Source: Apostichopus japonicus (taxonomy: Eukaryota > Echinodermata > Holothuroidea > Aspidochirotida > Stichopodidae). Taken from it: 64,000 nucleotides of DNA. Each line of letters opens with the position of its first letter. The first letter of the stretch is position 1. Under the pieces are notes generated by a model that saw only the letters and a program-made list of their open reading frames with translations, was not told the origin of the DNA and ran no database searches. Of the stretch, positions 23,697 to 35,963 are shown piece by piece. The position numbers and the translations under genes are program-made. The stretch lies in contig NC_092580.1 of NCBI RefSeq assembly GCF_037975245.1, forward strand, positions 33,662,501 through 33,726,500, written 5' to 3'.

Positions 23697-26600
23697 CTGT
23701 TGTTTAATGAGAGGGAAACGCGATATTACTTACAAATGTTGAATTATTACGTATATTGTGATTTTTTTATTATGACACAAATTATGGGAAAATTTCACTC
23801 GGTCTTGTCAGATGGCTCAAACAGATCGAGGTGCGTCAACAGTCGGGACTCTTACGTCACCCCCTGCCACCATTGAAATCTTCATTTTCACATAAGTACC
23901 GTATATTATTGAGAAAATCATACAGGACTCTTTTCCCCATATTTCCATAAACCACTAATTTGCCTGGCTCTGGGACACTAGCATCCTCACCCGAACCCCT
24001 CTCGCAAGGTGTGAACAGATCTCTGTTCTTGTAATCAAACTGCTCAGATAGCGGAATAGTCTTCGACATCCTACCCAGGTCGACACCTTTAAATGATGAT
24101 TTTTGTCAGTGCATATTGTATTTTTATATCACGTTTAATGTTTGACAGATGAATCTGTTAACATCTGAGCTCATAACTTTAAGCGGATGGGCTTCTTATT
24201 CTAACAGTGACATAGACCTACAAGTCAGTCCTGATGTGCAACATAAAATTCAATAGGATGACATGACAATTTTATGATATAAAATGACATCTTTGCAATG
24301 TATAACAAATTTGCTAACGACGTTGTTGATATGAGGCTCAATTACCAGGTTTGGAATAGGCATTAATTTACTCGTTAAAACAATTAGTTATCATTAACAT
24401 TTAGGCCTGCCGCACAGAGAAGCAGAAGTCATCCCGAACTTAGCCTTGAATGAGCACCACAGAGATGAAGCATATTATAATCTGAATAACTTGAAAATTG
24501 GAATTACTGTATTACTATAACAACATTTGTAACACTCAAATGTTTGCTTTTTTCTCGGACTATGAAATATCAAGAGAAACATTCTGACCAATAATGTCAT
24601 ATTTATATCGTAATGTGAAAGAATTAAGGTCATTTCAGTATCGTCTCGTGAAAGAATTGATGTTATTCTATAGAGCACAAGTGGAAACATGTAAATTGTG
24701 TACGACAAACAGAATTCAAACATCGGTGATATAAATTTACAAGAAACAATGGTCATGGTGTGAAGATGCATTCAAACGTCAACATTTCTTTAGTCTGTTG
24801 AAACAAAGGTATTTTAATTGGATGTTGTAACACATGTTATTAATCCCACTGTTGCCATGGTGATCAAAGCGTTCTCATGTCACGTATATGTATATCAGTA
24901 GCGGGGAAGTATATGTCAAGTGAGATCGTTTCGTCTCCACTCGAGATCCGCCCCCCCCCCCTACTGATAACTTCCTTTGATACTGCTCGCTTCGACAATC
25001 CAGGCATCAACCAGACTGGCAAATAGTAGTAACTTTCAAGTTTATACGCAAATTGATTAAAACAAACACACACACCTAAACACCCATACAAACATACGCA
25101 CACATATCAGAAAGAATTAAACCACCTTGATAATGTAAAGGTACACGAACGCCACCATTTAGGAGCTAAAAGCTCTAAGCTTTTATCAACTATGCATGAC
25201 AAGGCGCCACCAAATAAAAGTGATGAATATTGTAACAAACCTGTTGTTGTTGTTGGTTCTGGACAATCGCCACGCCTAACGAAGCGGAGGTTCTTGTTCG
25301 TACAGCGAGCGTGTTTCAGCCAACAGTGGGTGGGGTAAGTGATTCCGTCTGAACCACACACACGTCTACGTGGGTTTTCAATGTACTTGCATTCTAAGTC
25401 GCAAGGATGATCTGTAAAGAAGTCGACTGAGTTTATTGTATATTGTCGAAAGGTTTGGATTGTTTAATCACATCAATTAATACTAACAATTTATAGCTTA
25501 TTTGTTAAGAGAGCTGTTTCATTTGTTTCTAACACAAATTACCATAAATTTGTTCTTAACGGACTTAATTTCTAAATGGCAAGGACAATCTCTGAATAGA
25601 GTTGACAATAATTTTGAAACTCACATGAATATACTCACATGAATATCTTATGATGCAAAATATATTACAGAAATATTAATTTAAACCTTCTTATACTGAA
25701 CTAGCAATCAGACTGATGGGTTCCTCATTTAAGTCATCATGGACCTAGCCATGAATCGGAAGATACAATTTGATTATTTTACAATGTATGGCAAAACGGC
25801 TGTCACACTCATGATCTGTTGATCTGTTGTAATGAGCTCTTCCTCACAGATATCGTCTCTTACAATTTGCCAATTTCAGTTATCATTTTATGATGTTAGG
25901 GCCATCATTAGCGAAGATTTATTGACCTTCAATGTAAGGATTACAATGTAGTCATATTATATCCCTTTGTTTGTTCGCTGGCATCAATATCATTCCTGAT
26001 TCTGCACCCGGTGACAACATAAATGTGTTTGTAAAAGTGTAAACCTAATTACCGTGTTCATGTTGGGTTATCGGGTATGTAAGACAACAGGCGGCGTAAA
26101 CACACCCAACTACAAACAGTCGCACACTGCACTATCATTGAAAAAGAAAATGGCTACACCAATGGACCTTTTTTTCTTCGACAACTGATCAATTCGTCGG
26201 TCAGATAAAAGTTAGTATATGGTTTATTCACACAGGGGGTGGAATTATAGTTCACCACTTACACCATAACACCGTCATGATCACATGACCATCGTCCAAA
26301 TGCGAGGGCACCTTCCTCTGAGTGTATAAATTGACTACAGTGCTTTTATTTTGGTTTTTATCGCCATGCTTCGGTGATTTTGATAAAACCATATAAACAA
26401 AAACAAAGAAACAAAATTTGAGTTTGATATGCTACCTAGCGTGTTAGGGGTGGGGAGGGGGCTGATTATTACATGATACCAGTCTTGCCCAACCATGTAG
26501 ATATTTAACCAAACGGTTTCTATGTTTGTCCAGTTTGTGAGTTTCTGTTACGTCGGTTTCTCTCTCATTTCGTTACGTTCTGGTGTGCTATTGCTAAGTC

Positions 26601-27411
26601 ATGTTAAGTTAGGTCAAATTGCGCGAATTGTGGAAGAAATAATAGAACTAATTGTTTGATCTTGGTCCTACGTTTATCTCCCTCTCACCGGCTCCCTTCT
26701 CTCCCTCACTCAGGCTGAAAACGTTCAGGAAGACAATTTTGCTGCACAAGTCGTTGCTGGTGTCCATACGGTTGGTATCAAATCCATGCAAATTGATCAA
26801 ATTAAACCTGTAAATGTTACAAGTGTCAATTTACCATTTTTGTTGTTGTTGTTGGCTGGTTCTTCCTCTTCCATATCGGCGTCTCTATCATTATCAAGCT
26901 CTCCTTCAGTTTCTTCTCGCCGGTCTGACATGTCAACATTAGGAGTTCTGTTGTTCCCGTTTCCTGGTTGATTACCGCCATTTCCATTTTGTCCATTTTG
27001 TCCATTTCCATTTTGTCTATTTCCGCTTTGTCCATTTCCATTTTGCCTGTCTTCTCGATTTGTATTACCACCGTCATTTTGACTTGCATCACTACCACTT
27101 TTACCATTTGTGTTTTTGCCACCATCTTGTTCATTTTCACCTCGATCGCCATTTTGATTTGTGTTATCCCCACCACTCTGTGGTTTTTCATTTCCCCCTC
27201 CATTACCATTATTGCCTTTATTATCTTTCCTGTTTTGGTTCTTTCTCCTCCCATTTTTGCTCATTCCATTCTTACCTCCTCTACCTGCCCCTCTCTGGCC
27301 ATCATTGTTATTTTCTTCAGAACTGTCATCCTCGTCTGAACTCGAGTCTGCGTTACAAAGACAAAGCTGGACGACGATTAGAAACAGTGCAAAGTACGCA
27401 AAATATTTCAT
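23218..27411 (-). CDS. Gene B: secreted two-Kazal protein with Asn/Gly-rich N-terminal region
   Basis: Three exons are proposed: 27411-26835 (577 nt), 25411-25241 (171 nt), 23696-23218 (479 nt), all joined in phase 1 with GT/AG borders, giving about 408 residues. Order: signal peptide (1-19), acidic Ser/Asp/Glu cluster (20-35), Asn/Gly/Gln/Lys-rich tract (about 36-170), acidic end with poly-Asn (to 192), Kazal 1 (193-249), Thr/Ser-rich linker (250-350), Kazal 2 (about 352-402). The exon plan equals gene A and the leader is nearly identical to gene C. Family role: extracellular serine-protease inhibition; the Asn/Gly-rich tract suggests a structural or gel-forming partner role, which is inference. 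The ATG at 27411 is preferred over 27486 because TTATATTTACAG lies 6 nt upstream. Confidence 0.8.
23697..25240 (-). other. Gene B intron 2
   Basis: A 1,544-bp intron. No nested gene is recognised; a short CA-rich patch lies near 25060-25100. Minus frames within it lack domains. Confidence 0.65.
25241..25411 (-). CDS. Gene B exon 2: Kazal domain 1
   Basis: The acceptor is CTTTACAG and the donor ACAACAG|GTTTGT. The exon is 171 nt, phase 1-1, six cysteines with C-x3-C-x10-C-x10-C-x6-C-x12-C spacing. It is nearly identical to gene C exon 2 but has two extra ACA codons at the end and no nearby TGA. Confidence 0.88.
25412..26834 (-). other. Gene B intron 1, part shared with gene C
   Basis: 1,423 bp. 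The portion from 25412 to about 25920 is duplicated at 5412-5940 in gene C. The remainder is unique to gene B. Confidence 0.75.
26835..27411 (-). CDS. Gene B exon 1: signal peptide and Asn/Gly-rich region
   Basis: It opens MKYFAYFALFLIVVQLCLC, then an acidic cluster rich in Ser, Asp and Glu, then about 130 residues dominated by Asn, Gly, Gln and Lys with NGQNGQNGNG-type runs. The donor AAATG|GTAAATTG is at 26834-26833, matching the gene A donor position. Plus-strand Phe/Ile/Ser frames are antisense shadows. Confidence 0.8.
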
Positions 27412-28894
27412 GTTGTTCTGTAAATATAAGAGCACAACGAAACATGTTAAACATATTTTGATCGCTTCATTATACGGTCTTGGCATGTAGCGATATGTAA
27501 CAATAGACCTTTTGAGCTATTCAATATACACCGTTAAATTTTACGATTTGTTAATCATAGGTTTAGGTGTCACGCACAATGTTGTAATAATCAGATTTAC
27601 ACCAAATGTTTGAGCCGATGAAAAGTTGATGAAAAATAATGTGGCGTTTTATACAAGACCCGCCCAGCGAAATTCAAATTAAGTTGACAACATTTTGAAG
27701 TTTAACAATCCACTTTTTTGTACGCTATTATTACTAATTCGAAAAGTGTCTAGGCTTTTAAATGTTGACAATCGGAATCGAAGTCACTGGTCACTCTTTC
27801 ATTATTCAACTTCCGTTACTTAAAGCTTAGAGGGCGTTTTTGTTTGGTCAACTATAATCTTACTGTGATAAGTATGCGGAGGAAAACCACATGCTTGAAA
27901 TTCAGAATGGCACATGGCAACAAACAAATTTTGTTTGCTACATTACAGATCGCTAGAGACAATTGATATGAGAAGAACATGTATAGTTTGATTAAATGCC
28001 ACTTCAAAATCGGAGGCACAGGAACCAGGAAGTTGTTACAACTCCCTACAGCAACGATAGTTCAACTGAGTATGACCATATTCATGTAAGCTCTGCGTTT
28101 ATGCAGAGAGTGTTATTATAACATCTCCCCTGGTTTATGTTTACTGATAGAAAGAACTGATACGGGTCTAAATGTTCCACAGTATTTACATTTATGATAT
28201 TTTTAATGTCTGGAATATTTCTCCATGGTCACGTCGATGATATTGTCGACCCCTTTGTCTATAACAGCACTTTAATATATGGTATTTATTATTATTATTT
28301 ATTATATAGTCTCATTGTTAATGTTAATATATACATTTAAATGTATACAATTTGACGTAAGCCTACGTCTGCACATTTTTTTGGCACATAAGTATATATT
28401 ATGCCACGTCACCGTAATGTCAGACGTATTTAACCTAATTTGTATAATGAAATTAGGACGTTACAAATTACTGACACTAATTGCATACAATTCCTATAGC
28501 GATCATCATCGCAGATTCCAGCTGCTGAGTTAAGCTGGGAATGGAATGTATTTATGAATTTTGTTACTAGTAGTCAAACACATCTGACCAAGTTAAACAT
28601 CGATTAGTGATGAATATTTCAATACAGGAAATGTTAACATCAAGGATATAGGTCTTTCGGGTCAATCAATGCAGCGCTAAACAAGTGCAATGCGGCAAGA
28701 GAGATATGAAACGCACATGTTATAGTGTCTTCAACTCCTATACAATGGTTTGGGTTATATTAGTTCCTAATACAACATAAAGTCACACAACATTAACACA
28801 ACATTATCAAAACATTAGGCCGTCCTAACACAACATGAGTTTGGAATACCGAAAATTCATAGCAAGAAGCAAAGGCAGACGAGGACGAAGAAAA
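27412..28894. other. 5' flank of gene B
   Basis: A minus-strand acceptor TTATATTTACAG ends at 27418, just before the ATG, implying a 5' non-coding exon further up that I could not place. An AACACAACATT short repeat occurs around 28770-28840. No other gene is seen. Confidence 0.4.
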
Positions 28895-29530
28895 TCGTTC
28901 ACGTTATAGTGTAATTCCCTCTTACATTAATATGCAAATTCCAATGTCTGTCTTATGTGTTCTTAACCGAGTACATACTGTAACGTTCACGTTCACGTTA
29001 CATTGTAATTCCCTCTTACATTAATATGCAAATCCCAGTGTCTGACTGATTGTCTTCTTACACGAGTGCATACTGTAATGTTCACGTTATAGTGTAATTC
29101 CCTCTTACATTAATATGCAAATTCCAATGTCTGTCTTATGTGTTCTTAACCGAGTACATACTGTAACGTTCACGTTCACTTTACATTGTAATTCCCTCTT
29201 ACATTAATATGCAAATCCCAGTGTCTGGCTGATTGTCTTCTTACACGAGTACATATACTGTAGTGTACACGTTATAGTGTAATTCCTTCTTACATTAATA
29301 TGCAAATCCCAGTGTCTGTCTGATTGTCTTTACAAGAGTACATATACTGTAGTGTACACGTCATAGTGTAATTCCTTCTTACATTAATATGTAAATCCCG
29401 GTGTCTGGCTGATTGTCTTCTTACACGAGTACATACTGTAATGTTCACGTTACAGTGTAATTCCTTCTTACATTAATACGCAAATCCCAGTGTCTGTCTG
29501 TATTGATGTCTTCTTAACCGAGTATACATA
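28895..29530. repeat. Seven-unit tandem repeat (about 91 bp) with octamer motifs
   Basis: Units are marked by GTAATTCC at 28911, 29005, 29094, 29188, 29279, 29368 and 29457 (period 89-94). Each carries CTTACATTAATATGCAAATC or a variant. Units 1 and 3, and 2 and 4, are more alike than neighbours, a two-unit higher-order repeat. ATGCAAAT, the POU-factor octamer, is intact in units 1-5 and mutated in 6 and 7. Confidence 0.92.
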
Positions 29531-30265
29531 AGCTATTCTAACTATGCACATTTTTTATACTCTTTTAATTACCGTATATAATAAATGGTAACATTACAAG
29601 AAAATGAAACAATTGATTCAAAATTTATAACAAACATGAAGAAATAAGTACTTACTGCAGTAGTGTAGAAACAGACCAAGCGAAATAAATAAGGCAGAAT
29701 ATTGATGAATGAAACAAATGAATTTAGACTTGTTCTTTGGCCTCTTCAGTATTGTTTGAATGAAATGGCCAACCTTGATCCAGCTTAAATTAACCCTGTT
29801 CCACTGCAGCTGATAGTTGCTATGTATGGGTGATGTCACTTCCCGTGAAACCAATGGCGGAATTTCATTTTGAGTCACCGTTTACGAAGTAGGAAGAATA
29901 AATCTGTCCATTGTACGGAAGCCATAAGGGGACATGCGAGATACCGTGTTAGAATACTACTAGCAATATGTTTTTTGTTGTTGCCAAGTTAGATATTTAC
30001 AATAACTCCACAAAATGACAAAAATGTGCATTTTGTCGAGTTACCCACTTACGATAACTTTAAATCTCGACAACACTTCGAGTTTGGTCAAGAATGTCAG
30101 ATTGCAGAAGATAACAATAATAATAATAGTAATAAATATCATTAATATAGCGCCTAATACAAAAGTATCTAAAGGCTTAAAAACAAAACAATGATTCATG
30201 AGTCAACTTTATATGATGATGTAATCGTTTTGAACACTGTACCAATGGTTTGTTGGGGATATATG
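29531..30265. other. Intergenic, nothing recognised
   Basis: Unique sequence between two repeat arrays; no exon-like frame stands out. Confidence 0.4.
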
Positions 30266-30425
30266 GGCATGGACTGGATTTCATGGGCTGGGCTTGGCTA
30301 GGCTGGGTTTAGGCTAGGCTGGACTAGGCTATAGGAGTAGCTGGGCTGTTCTAGGCTATATGCTGTGTTAGGGTAGACTTTGCTACATTATGCCGGACTG
30401 GGCTAGGCTGAGCTGGGATGCAGGG
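30266..30425. repeat. GGCTAGGCT-rich minisatellite-like stretch
   Basis: The words GGCTAGGCT, GGCTGGGCT and TAGGCTATA recur irregularly over about 160 bp. There is no coding frame and no strict period, so it is a degenerate simple repeat. Confidence 0.75.
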
Positions 30426-32929
30426 AGAGAATAGTTCTCTAGACCTTATGATTAAAGTGGTAATATTTGATTCCCCATGCAGGTGTTACTGAATTGACAG
30501 ACTTGACTAAACTTTGACGTTCTTTTAGAACAGCCTCAATCAAACTTGATGTCTAACGGCATATATAACAGGTACTGAATCTGGGCAGCCTAGGTTGAAT
30601 CGGGATTTTGTGGGTGAGTTTTTGGAACGTGAATTATGTGCCAGGAATGGTAACTGCTTGGAAGAATGAGATTCTTTCTTCGTTCTTTTTATTCTTCTAT
30701 AGCTTTGTTCATTATCCGTAACATGGAGTATAATTTCACCTGCTACATTCATGGATTTCTTATGTAATAATTGTCCGTTTAAATTTAATTCACTAATTAC
30801 ATTGACTTTTTTTTCTATTTCTCATCTCATGTTATATATATGCTAAATTGCTTTTAGGAACGAAAATCGGTGGGTTGGCTGAATACCGCTCGATTTCATT
30901 TTATTTAGCTAAGAGCAGTCAGAGTAAACTTTGGTCATTTGTTTAAAATATGTGACTGTATCCCCCAAACTTAAGTGCGTAAACTTCATCGTCATGCATA
31001 TATATGATATCATAAATCGATTGTGACACGTCATTGACCATTCATAATCTGACACGTCACATATCACTAAACAGGTGTTCTTCCTTAAGTTAATGTATGA
31101 CGTAACAGAGCGTGTTGCTTAACAACGGAAGTTGACCATCCACAATTCTGGTACCAATAGTTTTGGTAATGCTCACGACCTGTTATTGCTTGAGATTTCT
31201 AGAATTTTCGGTTAAGTTCTAGGAATAGTTCCATGCTCACGTAAATATATGACCCCTACAGCAACCGTTGTCTGCTTGTTCAGGAAACCAATGGGATTAA
31301 TATACGTTGTGGTCTCTCTTTGCACCCGGCACTACCCAAAAAAAAAGCTGACTCAAGTCTAAAGACAAAGGGAAGAATTAAAAAAAAAGATGGTTAAAAA
31401 AGGGACTCGGTTTAATTTCCACTACGTAAATGCATGTATTCCACCCATGGACCATTTCATATATTTCAATCGATACAGAAAATAACTAATATTAAGAACG
31501 AATCGTAAGTATCACAATCCAATCCTGATGAAAGAGTGATGACGTCGGGAAACAATATGGAATCTGTCCCACCTAACAGGAACAAATTCCGTATTCCTTT
31601 TCGTTTATTGTTTTAAATTTGTTTAAATTAGGTGTATGATTAGGCCTACATGCAATCTTGTGCTAATACCTTTATCTTTTGGCGGTTGGTTCAAGAAGGA
31701 GTGGGGGGGGGGGGATGTACGAACCAGCCTCGGGACCAGCACTTGTGTTACTGAAGTTTTGTATATTATATGTGGTTACTGAGTTTTGCGTGCAGTTAAA
31801 CATGATAGTTAGATTAAACGGTGTCCGGTTATAGGCTAAACTCAACTTTTACAACTAACTTGAAGAATTAACAGACACAATGTGTAAACCCTTGAAATAC
31901 CTCAAACCCTCTATTAACGTCAACATCGAATAACTTGCAACGTAGAAAGCGGAAATGAAGAATGACATATACACAATATGAATAATATTCTCTGTTTCCT
32001 CTCCTCGTTAACATATACAAGTTCAAACCCTTCGAGTGTACACGTACATTTCTGCAGGATACAGAAAAATGAAGAATTAATATCCGGGTATAGTCCGAAT
32101 CGCTAATACATGTATTGGCATTGTTCGAAAGCTAATTGAATTAATCTAAGATTATCCCCAAAGGACAAGAAAGTTGCCGGAGTTTGTTTTCTTTCCATGT
32201 AGCCTACATGTTAATACATGATGTATCCTAGGTTGAAGGTGAAGAGTTGTAAATGATGCGACCCTTCTATGTTTGCCCGATATGGCATACATGCCGCCAC
32301 CGCAAAATACTCTTAATATTAGATACTTACGGTACACTAACCGAAAGATGGAAAGAACGATCGCTCATTGTAGCATTGGCTGAAATGTTTTAGAGGGCGC
32401 TGTACTGCAATGAATTATTTCAGTGACTGTTCCGATAACTGCTAATCACAATGATTTCTATGCGGATGTATCATATCCATGTATATGCGATATAGTCATG
32501 ATGATCCGGGATATCGTCGAGGGCCATATCCAAATTGCGGTCTTTATTCTGGTTATATGTATCAGAGTGAGCCCCACTGTAATAATAACGGATAACAGTC
32601 ACTACAGGAAACATTGGTATGGATTTTACTATACTTACATGATCACTTGGATGGGGAGGAGTTTTAAAACCTCTTTAAGAATATATACGTTGAATATTAT
32701 CCTTTATACAACACCTAATTATATTCCGGCCACTTGATTGGTCAATTGCTCGTCGATTGCATGCAAAATCCGCTCTATTGCACTCTATGAAATAGAACCA
32801 TGTGTCATACTTTTTTGATAGCACTTTTTTCAATGGTAAGAGAGCAGAGAAACCTGTCTGTTCAAAACAATCTGTTGCATGAGTGCATTTTACATCCAAT
32901 TATATCCAAATTTGAAGGTGTTGTATAAA
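30426..32929. other. Intergenic, nothing recognised
   Basis: About 2.5 kb with no exon, RNA gene or element boundary that I can support. A G-run lies near 31705. Confidence 0.4.
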
Positions 32930-33065
32930 ACAAATAATGAATGGTTTCCATTTGTGCAATAGTGCAAATATTTCTTTCCTTGAAAGATGTAATTTGTTCC
33001 ATTCAACGAGTCTTTCAAGGAATGAAATGTTTGCACTCTTGCACTCATAACCATTTATTATTTGT
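32930..33065. repeat. Inverted repeat forming a 136-bp hairpin
   Basis: Left arm 32930-32985 and right arm 33012-33065 are imperfect reverse complements (for example ACAAATAATGAATGGTTTCC against ACAAATAATAAATGGTTATG), with a loop of about 25 bp. The arms include the shared block TTCCTTGAAAGA. It is either a small foldback MITE or a hairpin RNA source; there is no evidence of transcription. Confidence 0.75.
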
Positions 33066-34480
33066 ATACTATAGTATCTTGATAATTCGTTTGAATATTT
33101 GATATTGCGCATGAGTGAAGTTTTGCACCTGTTTAATTCTATTTCGTATTTTGTGAGCCAGATAGACAGCTGTCTTTCGCTTCAGATCTTATAAACATAT
33201 AGAGTTGATTGACTGCTGATAACAGTTATTGTTAATTTAGAAAGCTTGATTAAAATAGAAGCCATATAAATTGTAGAACAGAGGGTGAGTGTGGCGGGGG
33301 GGGGGGGGGTGATCAATTCATGTAATGGTTTTTAACTAATGAATATCCTTTCTTTGAAATCGTATTTGTTATACTGGATACTAGGAGGCGTGGAATCACC
33401 ATAATGCAAATAACAAGCGGCTTTAACATTCCTCGTCATTGAATGAATATTCCTGCTAGAGAATGCCATGATTGATGCATCTCTTTGTTGGCAGAGTAAG
33501 ACTATCCATGGCATGGTTAAAGTACATAGGAGAAACCCCAAACCTTATTCTATATATTGTATACTAGACTCCTGGAGATGCAATTTCGTCGAGCAGAGGA
33601 GAGAGAGAGAGAGGTGGAGAGAGATAAAAACCTTTTAGGTTAGTTCCACATCGGTGTTATTTTGCTTTAAAGAGTTGTAGTGGTCTGCTGCCAATTGATC
33701 GATTTTGTGATTTTAAAGGATCACTAGAATATACAATGTTTCTAGCTCTGTGTTACTTTGTTTCGTTTCCATGGTGATGGTAAGCAGATTTTTTATCTTT
33801 TTTATAGATAATTTGAGAAACTTTATCTTCTCAGCGTCATCATTTTCAGCCGTTCCCGAAAGAAAAATGAAAACTGAATTAAAAGTGGCTTTGTGATGTC
33901 GGGACTTGTTCAAGGCTTCAAAATATAATAAAGTCAAGATGCATGATCCTCTACAATCTTGATTAAACTCTTCTTAGCTGTTTGAAGCAGGGATTTGTTA
34001 TGTTCCATGATAACAGTTCTCTGTTTGGAGGGAGTTGTTCTCCACGAGCCGTAATTTCTACCTTGGCATGGACTATGATGCCGTGTTCGCTTCTCCTTCG
34101 ACATCGGTCACACGTTGTTATTGCATTTTGTAACCTTTATCAAAACTTTCGTCTATACGATCATTTTTGGTGGAACTCCGTTTGCTAGGAGTTGATTGGA
34201 TATGAAACGAAATGTCGCCTGAGTTCACAAAGTGAAATGATTTATTATATGTATAAGAGTACCCTCATCTTGTATAAGCGACAGCACACAACAGATCAAC
34301 AATCTCGTTACTCATGAAGAAAACAAGTATACGTAGAACGTCGCTGCCAGATATAGCGTCTAAATAACTTATTTCTGGTTACGTTAACATAAAGTATAAA
34401 CATCAAGAAAATTGAGGATTGCGGTGTGACTATCTCAGAAAAAAAGAAATCGACCTTTTATTGCTTCAAAGGTTTTCGAC
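33066..34480. other. Intergenic, nothing recognised
   Basis: Contains a G-run near 33300 and a short GA repeat near 33600. No exon-like frame is defensible. Confidence 0.4.
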
Positions 34481-34712
34481 GGTGCCAGGAACAGGGATAA
34501 CATTCTTGAATAATTCGGATAACTGGCAATCACCCAGTAGTTTGTACAACCGTTAATTATGCACAGTGCTAATTCAGTCTTAGTGATATTTTCGGCGGTG
34601 CCAGGAACAGGGATAACATTCTTTAATAATTCGGAAAACTTACAATCATCCCAGTAGGTTGTACCATCGTTAATTATGCACAGTGCTCATTCAGTCATTG
34701 TGATATATTTCA
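34481..34712. repeat. Direct duplication, 116-bp unit, two copies
   Basis: GGTGCCAGGAACAGGGATAA begins at 34481 and again at 34597. The following approximately 110 bp, ending CAGTGCTNATTCAGTC, match with small differences. It lies about 400 bp upstream of the K2P exon. Confidence 0.88.
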
Positions 34713-35117
34713 GGACTTATAATATTATACGGTATACAACCCACAGAATTTTTACCAAATTCAAGTGACCTTGACTTAAATGACCTCGAATGAAACTAGA
34801 TCCAGCTAGAAGACATATATGCACAATTTGAGGGTTATATACTAAGCAATCATTTTTATACTTAACCGGCAGAGCTCGGTGTTGGCATATTTTGTAGCTC
34901 TCGGATATTGCAATTGAAAATGTGTGTTTGTGTGTGTGTTTAACTAAGTTATAGTTATATTATATACGTGTACCTCGTACTTTCACTAATACTATAGTAT
35001 ACGGAATGCACAGCAGACGTCCGGTATCCGATCAGTGATCTTCTGATAGTCCGAGACAATGGACAACGTTTAATTGAGAAACAAGATTAATTGATTTAAT
35101 TGACAAAATATTCAATC
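34713..35117 (+). other. 5' flank of the K2P exon
   Basis: Leader and promoter region candidates for the channel gene. A short (GT)n lies near 34930. An in-frame TTG at 35100 precedes the chosen ATG and a stop lies just upstream of it. Confidence 0.35.
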
Positions 35118-35490
35118 ATGATAGACAAAACGACCCCGATCAAACAAAGACTCTTCAATTGTTTAACTTCAGGAGTTTTATTGGTTTCATATTTACTCCT
35201 TGGAGCATTTCTATTTGTAAAGATCGAGAAACGTTTTGTCGAAGAAAATTCTACTCCAGAGATAAGAATACTAAACGATATTACGGAAAATATGGAAGCA
35301 TTGGAAAGAACTTTGAAATCTATTAGACGGAAAGATAGATCGGAGGAAAATGATATGGAATTGTTGATGGACTATGTAAATCAATCTCGTGTCTTGGTCC
35401 AGGAACTGTTAACAATCACAGAACGTAAAACACTACCCTGGAACCTTTTCACAGGAATCCACTTCTGTTTGACCGCTATTACTACAATAG
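35118..35490 (+). CDS. First coding exon of a two-pore-domain (K2P) potassium channel
   Basis: The exon encodes 124 residues plus one base. A short basic N-terminus is followed by a hydrophobic first transmembrane helix (about residues 16-36). Next comes an acidic, charged extracellular segment of about 65 residues, the size of a K2P cap, with an NQS glycosylation sequon near residue 88. The pore helix follows (WNLFTGIHFCLTAITTIG), where TTIG begins the first selectivity filter. GTAAGT follows at 35491, splitting the filter glycine codon (phase 1), a position I recall as typical for this family. The cap has no cysteine, unlike TWIK-type channels with a cap disulfide. K2P channels carry background K+ current in the plasma membrane. 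The rest of the gene was not found downstream in this window. ATG 35118 is the first in frame. Confidence 0.88.
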
Positions 35491-35963
35491 GTAAGTAAAA
35501 AGCTAATAAGTTACATATTGCTTCTGAAAAGTTGTATATATAGAATGCGATATTTAACTCGCCTCATCGCAGATTATTAGTTTTAAAGTAAGCTATAGAT
35601 TTGGTAGGCCTACTAGTCTACTGTAGTGTAGTTCTAGTCAGAGGCGAACAAAGGGGTGTCGGGGGGGGGGGAGGGGACTCTGTTCTGAATATATTTCAAC
35701 CCTTTAATGTAAGTTGCAAACAAACTTAGCTTAAAGCAGTTAAGTTACATAGTGGGAAATTTGAGCACGCCTCGTGCTTTTGGCATTCCTTATTTTGTTA
35801 CCGATATTTTTTTATAAACAGCTTCTTCGGTAATATTTGTTTGTATTTATTCCAATACAAACTTGTCTGCTGGACTCTTTATCAATACAAACTTGTCTGC
35901 TGGGCTTCCTCTTTCGAGATATCCTAGATTCACAGCTGTAAGTTAAAAAGTGAAGTCTGTGAT
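35491..35963 (+). other. Start of the K2P intron
   Basis: Begins GTAAGTAAAA. If the gene continues on the plus strand, all of the sequence to the window end could be intron, because no exon beginning with a Tyr-Gly filter continuation was recognised. Confidence 0.45.

Noticed and set aside
27412-27486. Upstream ATG at 27486 extending the gene B leader
   Set aside because: The extension crosses a good acceptor (TTATATTTACAG), has no counterpart in gene A or C, and the ATG at 27411 starts the shared leader.
28895-29530. CRISPR-like regular repeat
   Set aside because: The repeats are contiguous diverged units of about 91 bp without unique spacers, in a eukaryotic context.
32423-32737. 104-codon plus frame rich in Ile/Tyr/Thr
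   Set aside because: No domain, leader or splice context; it fits chance in AT-rich DNA.
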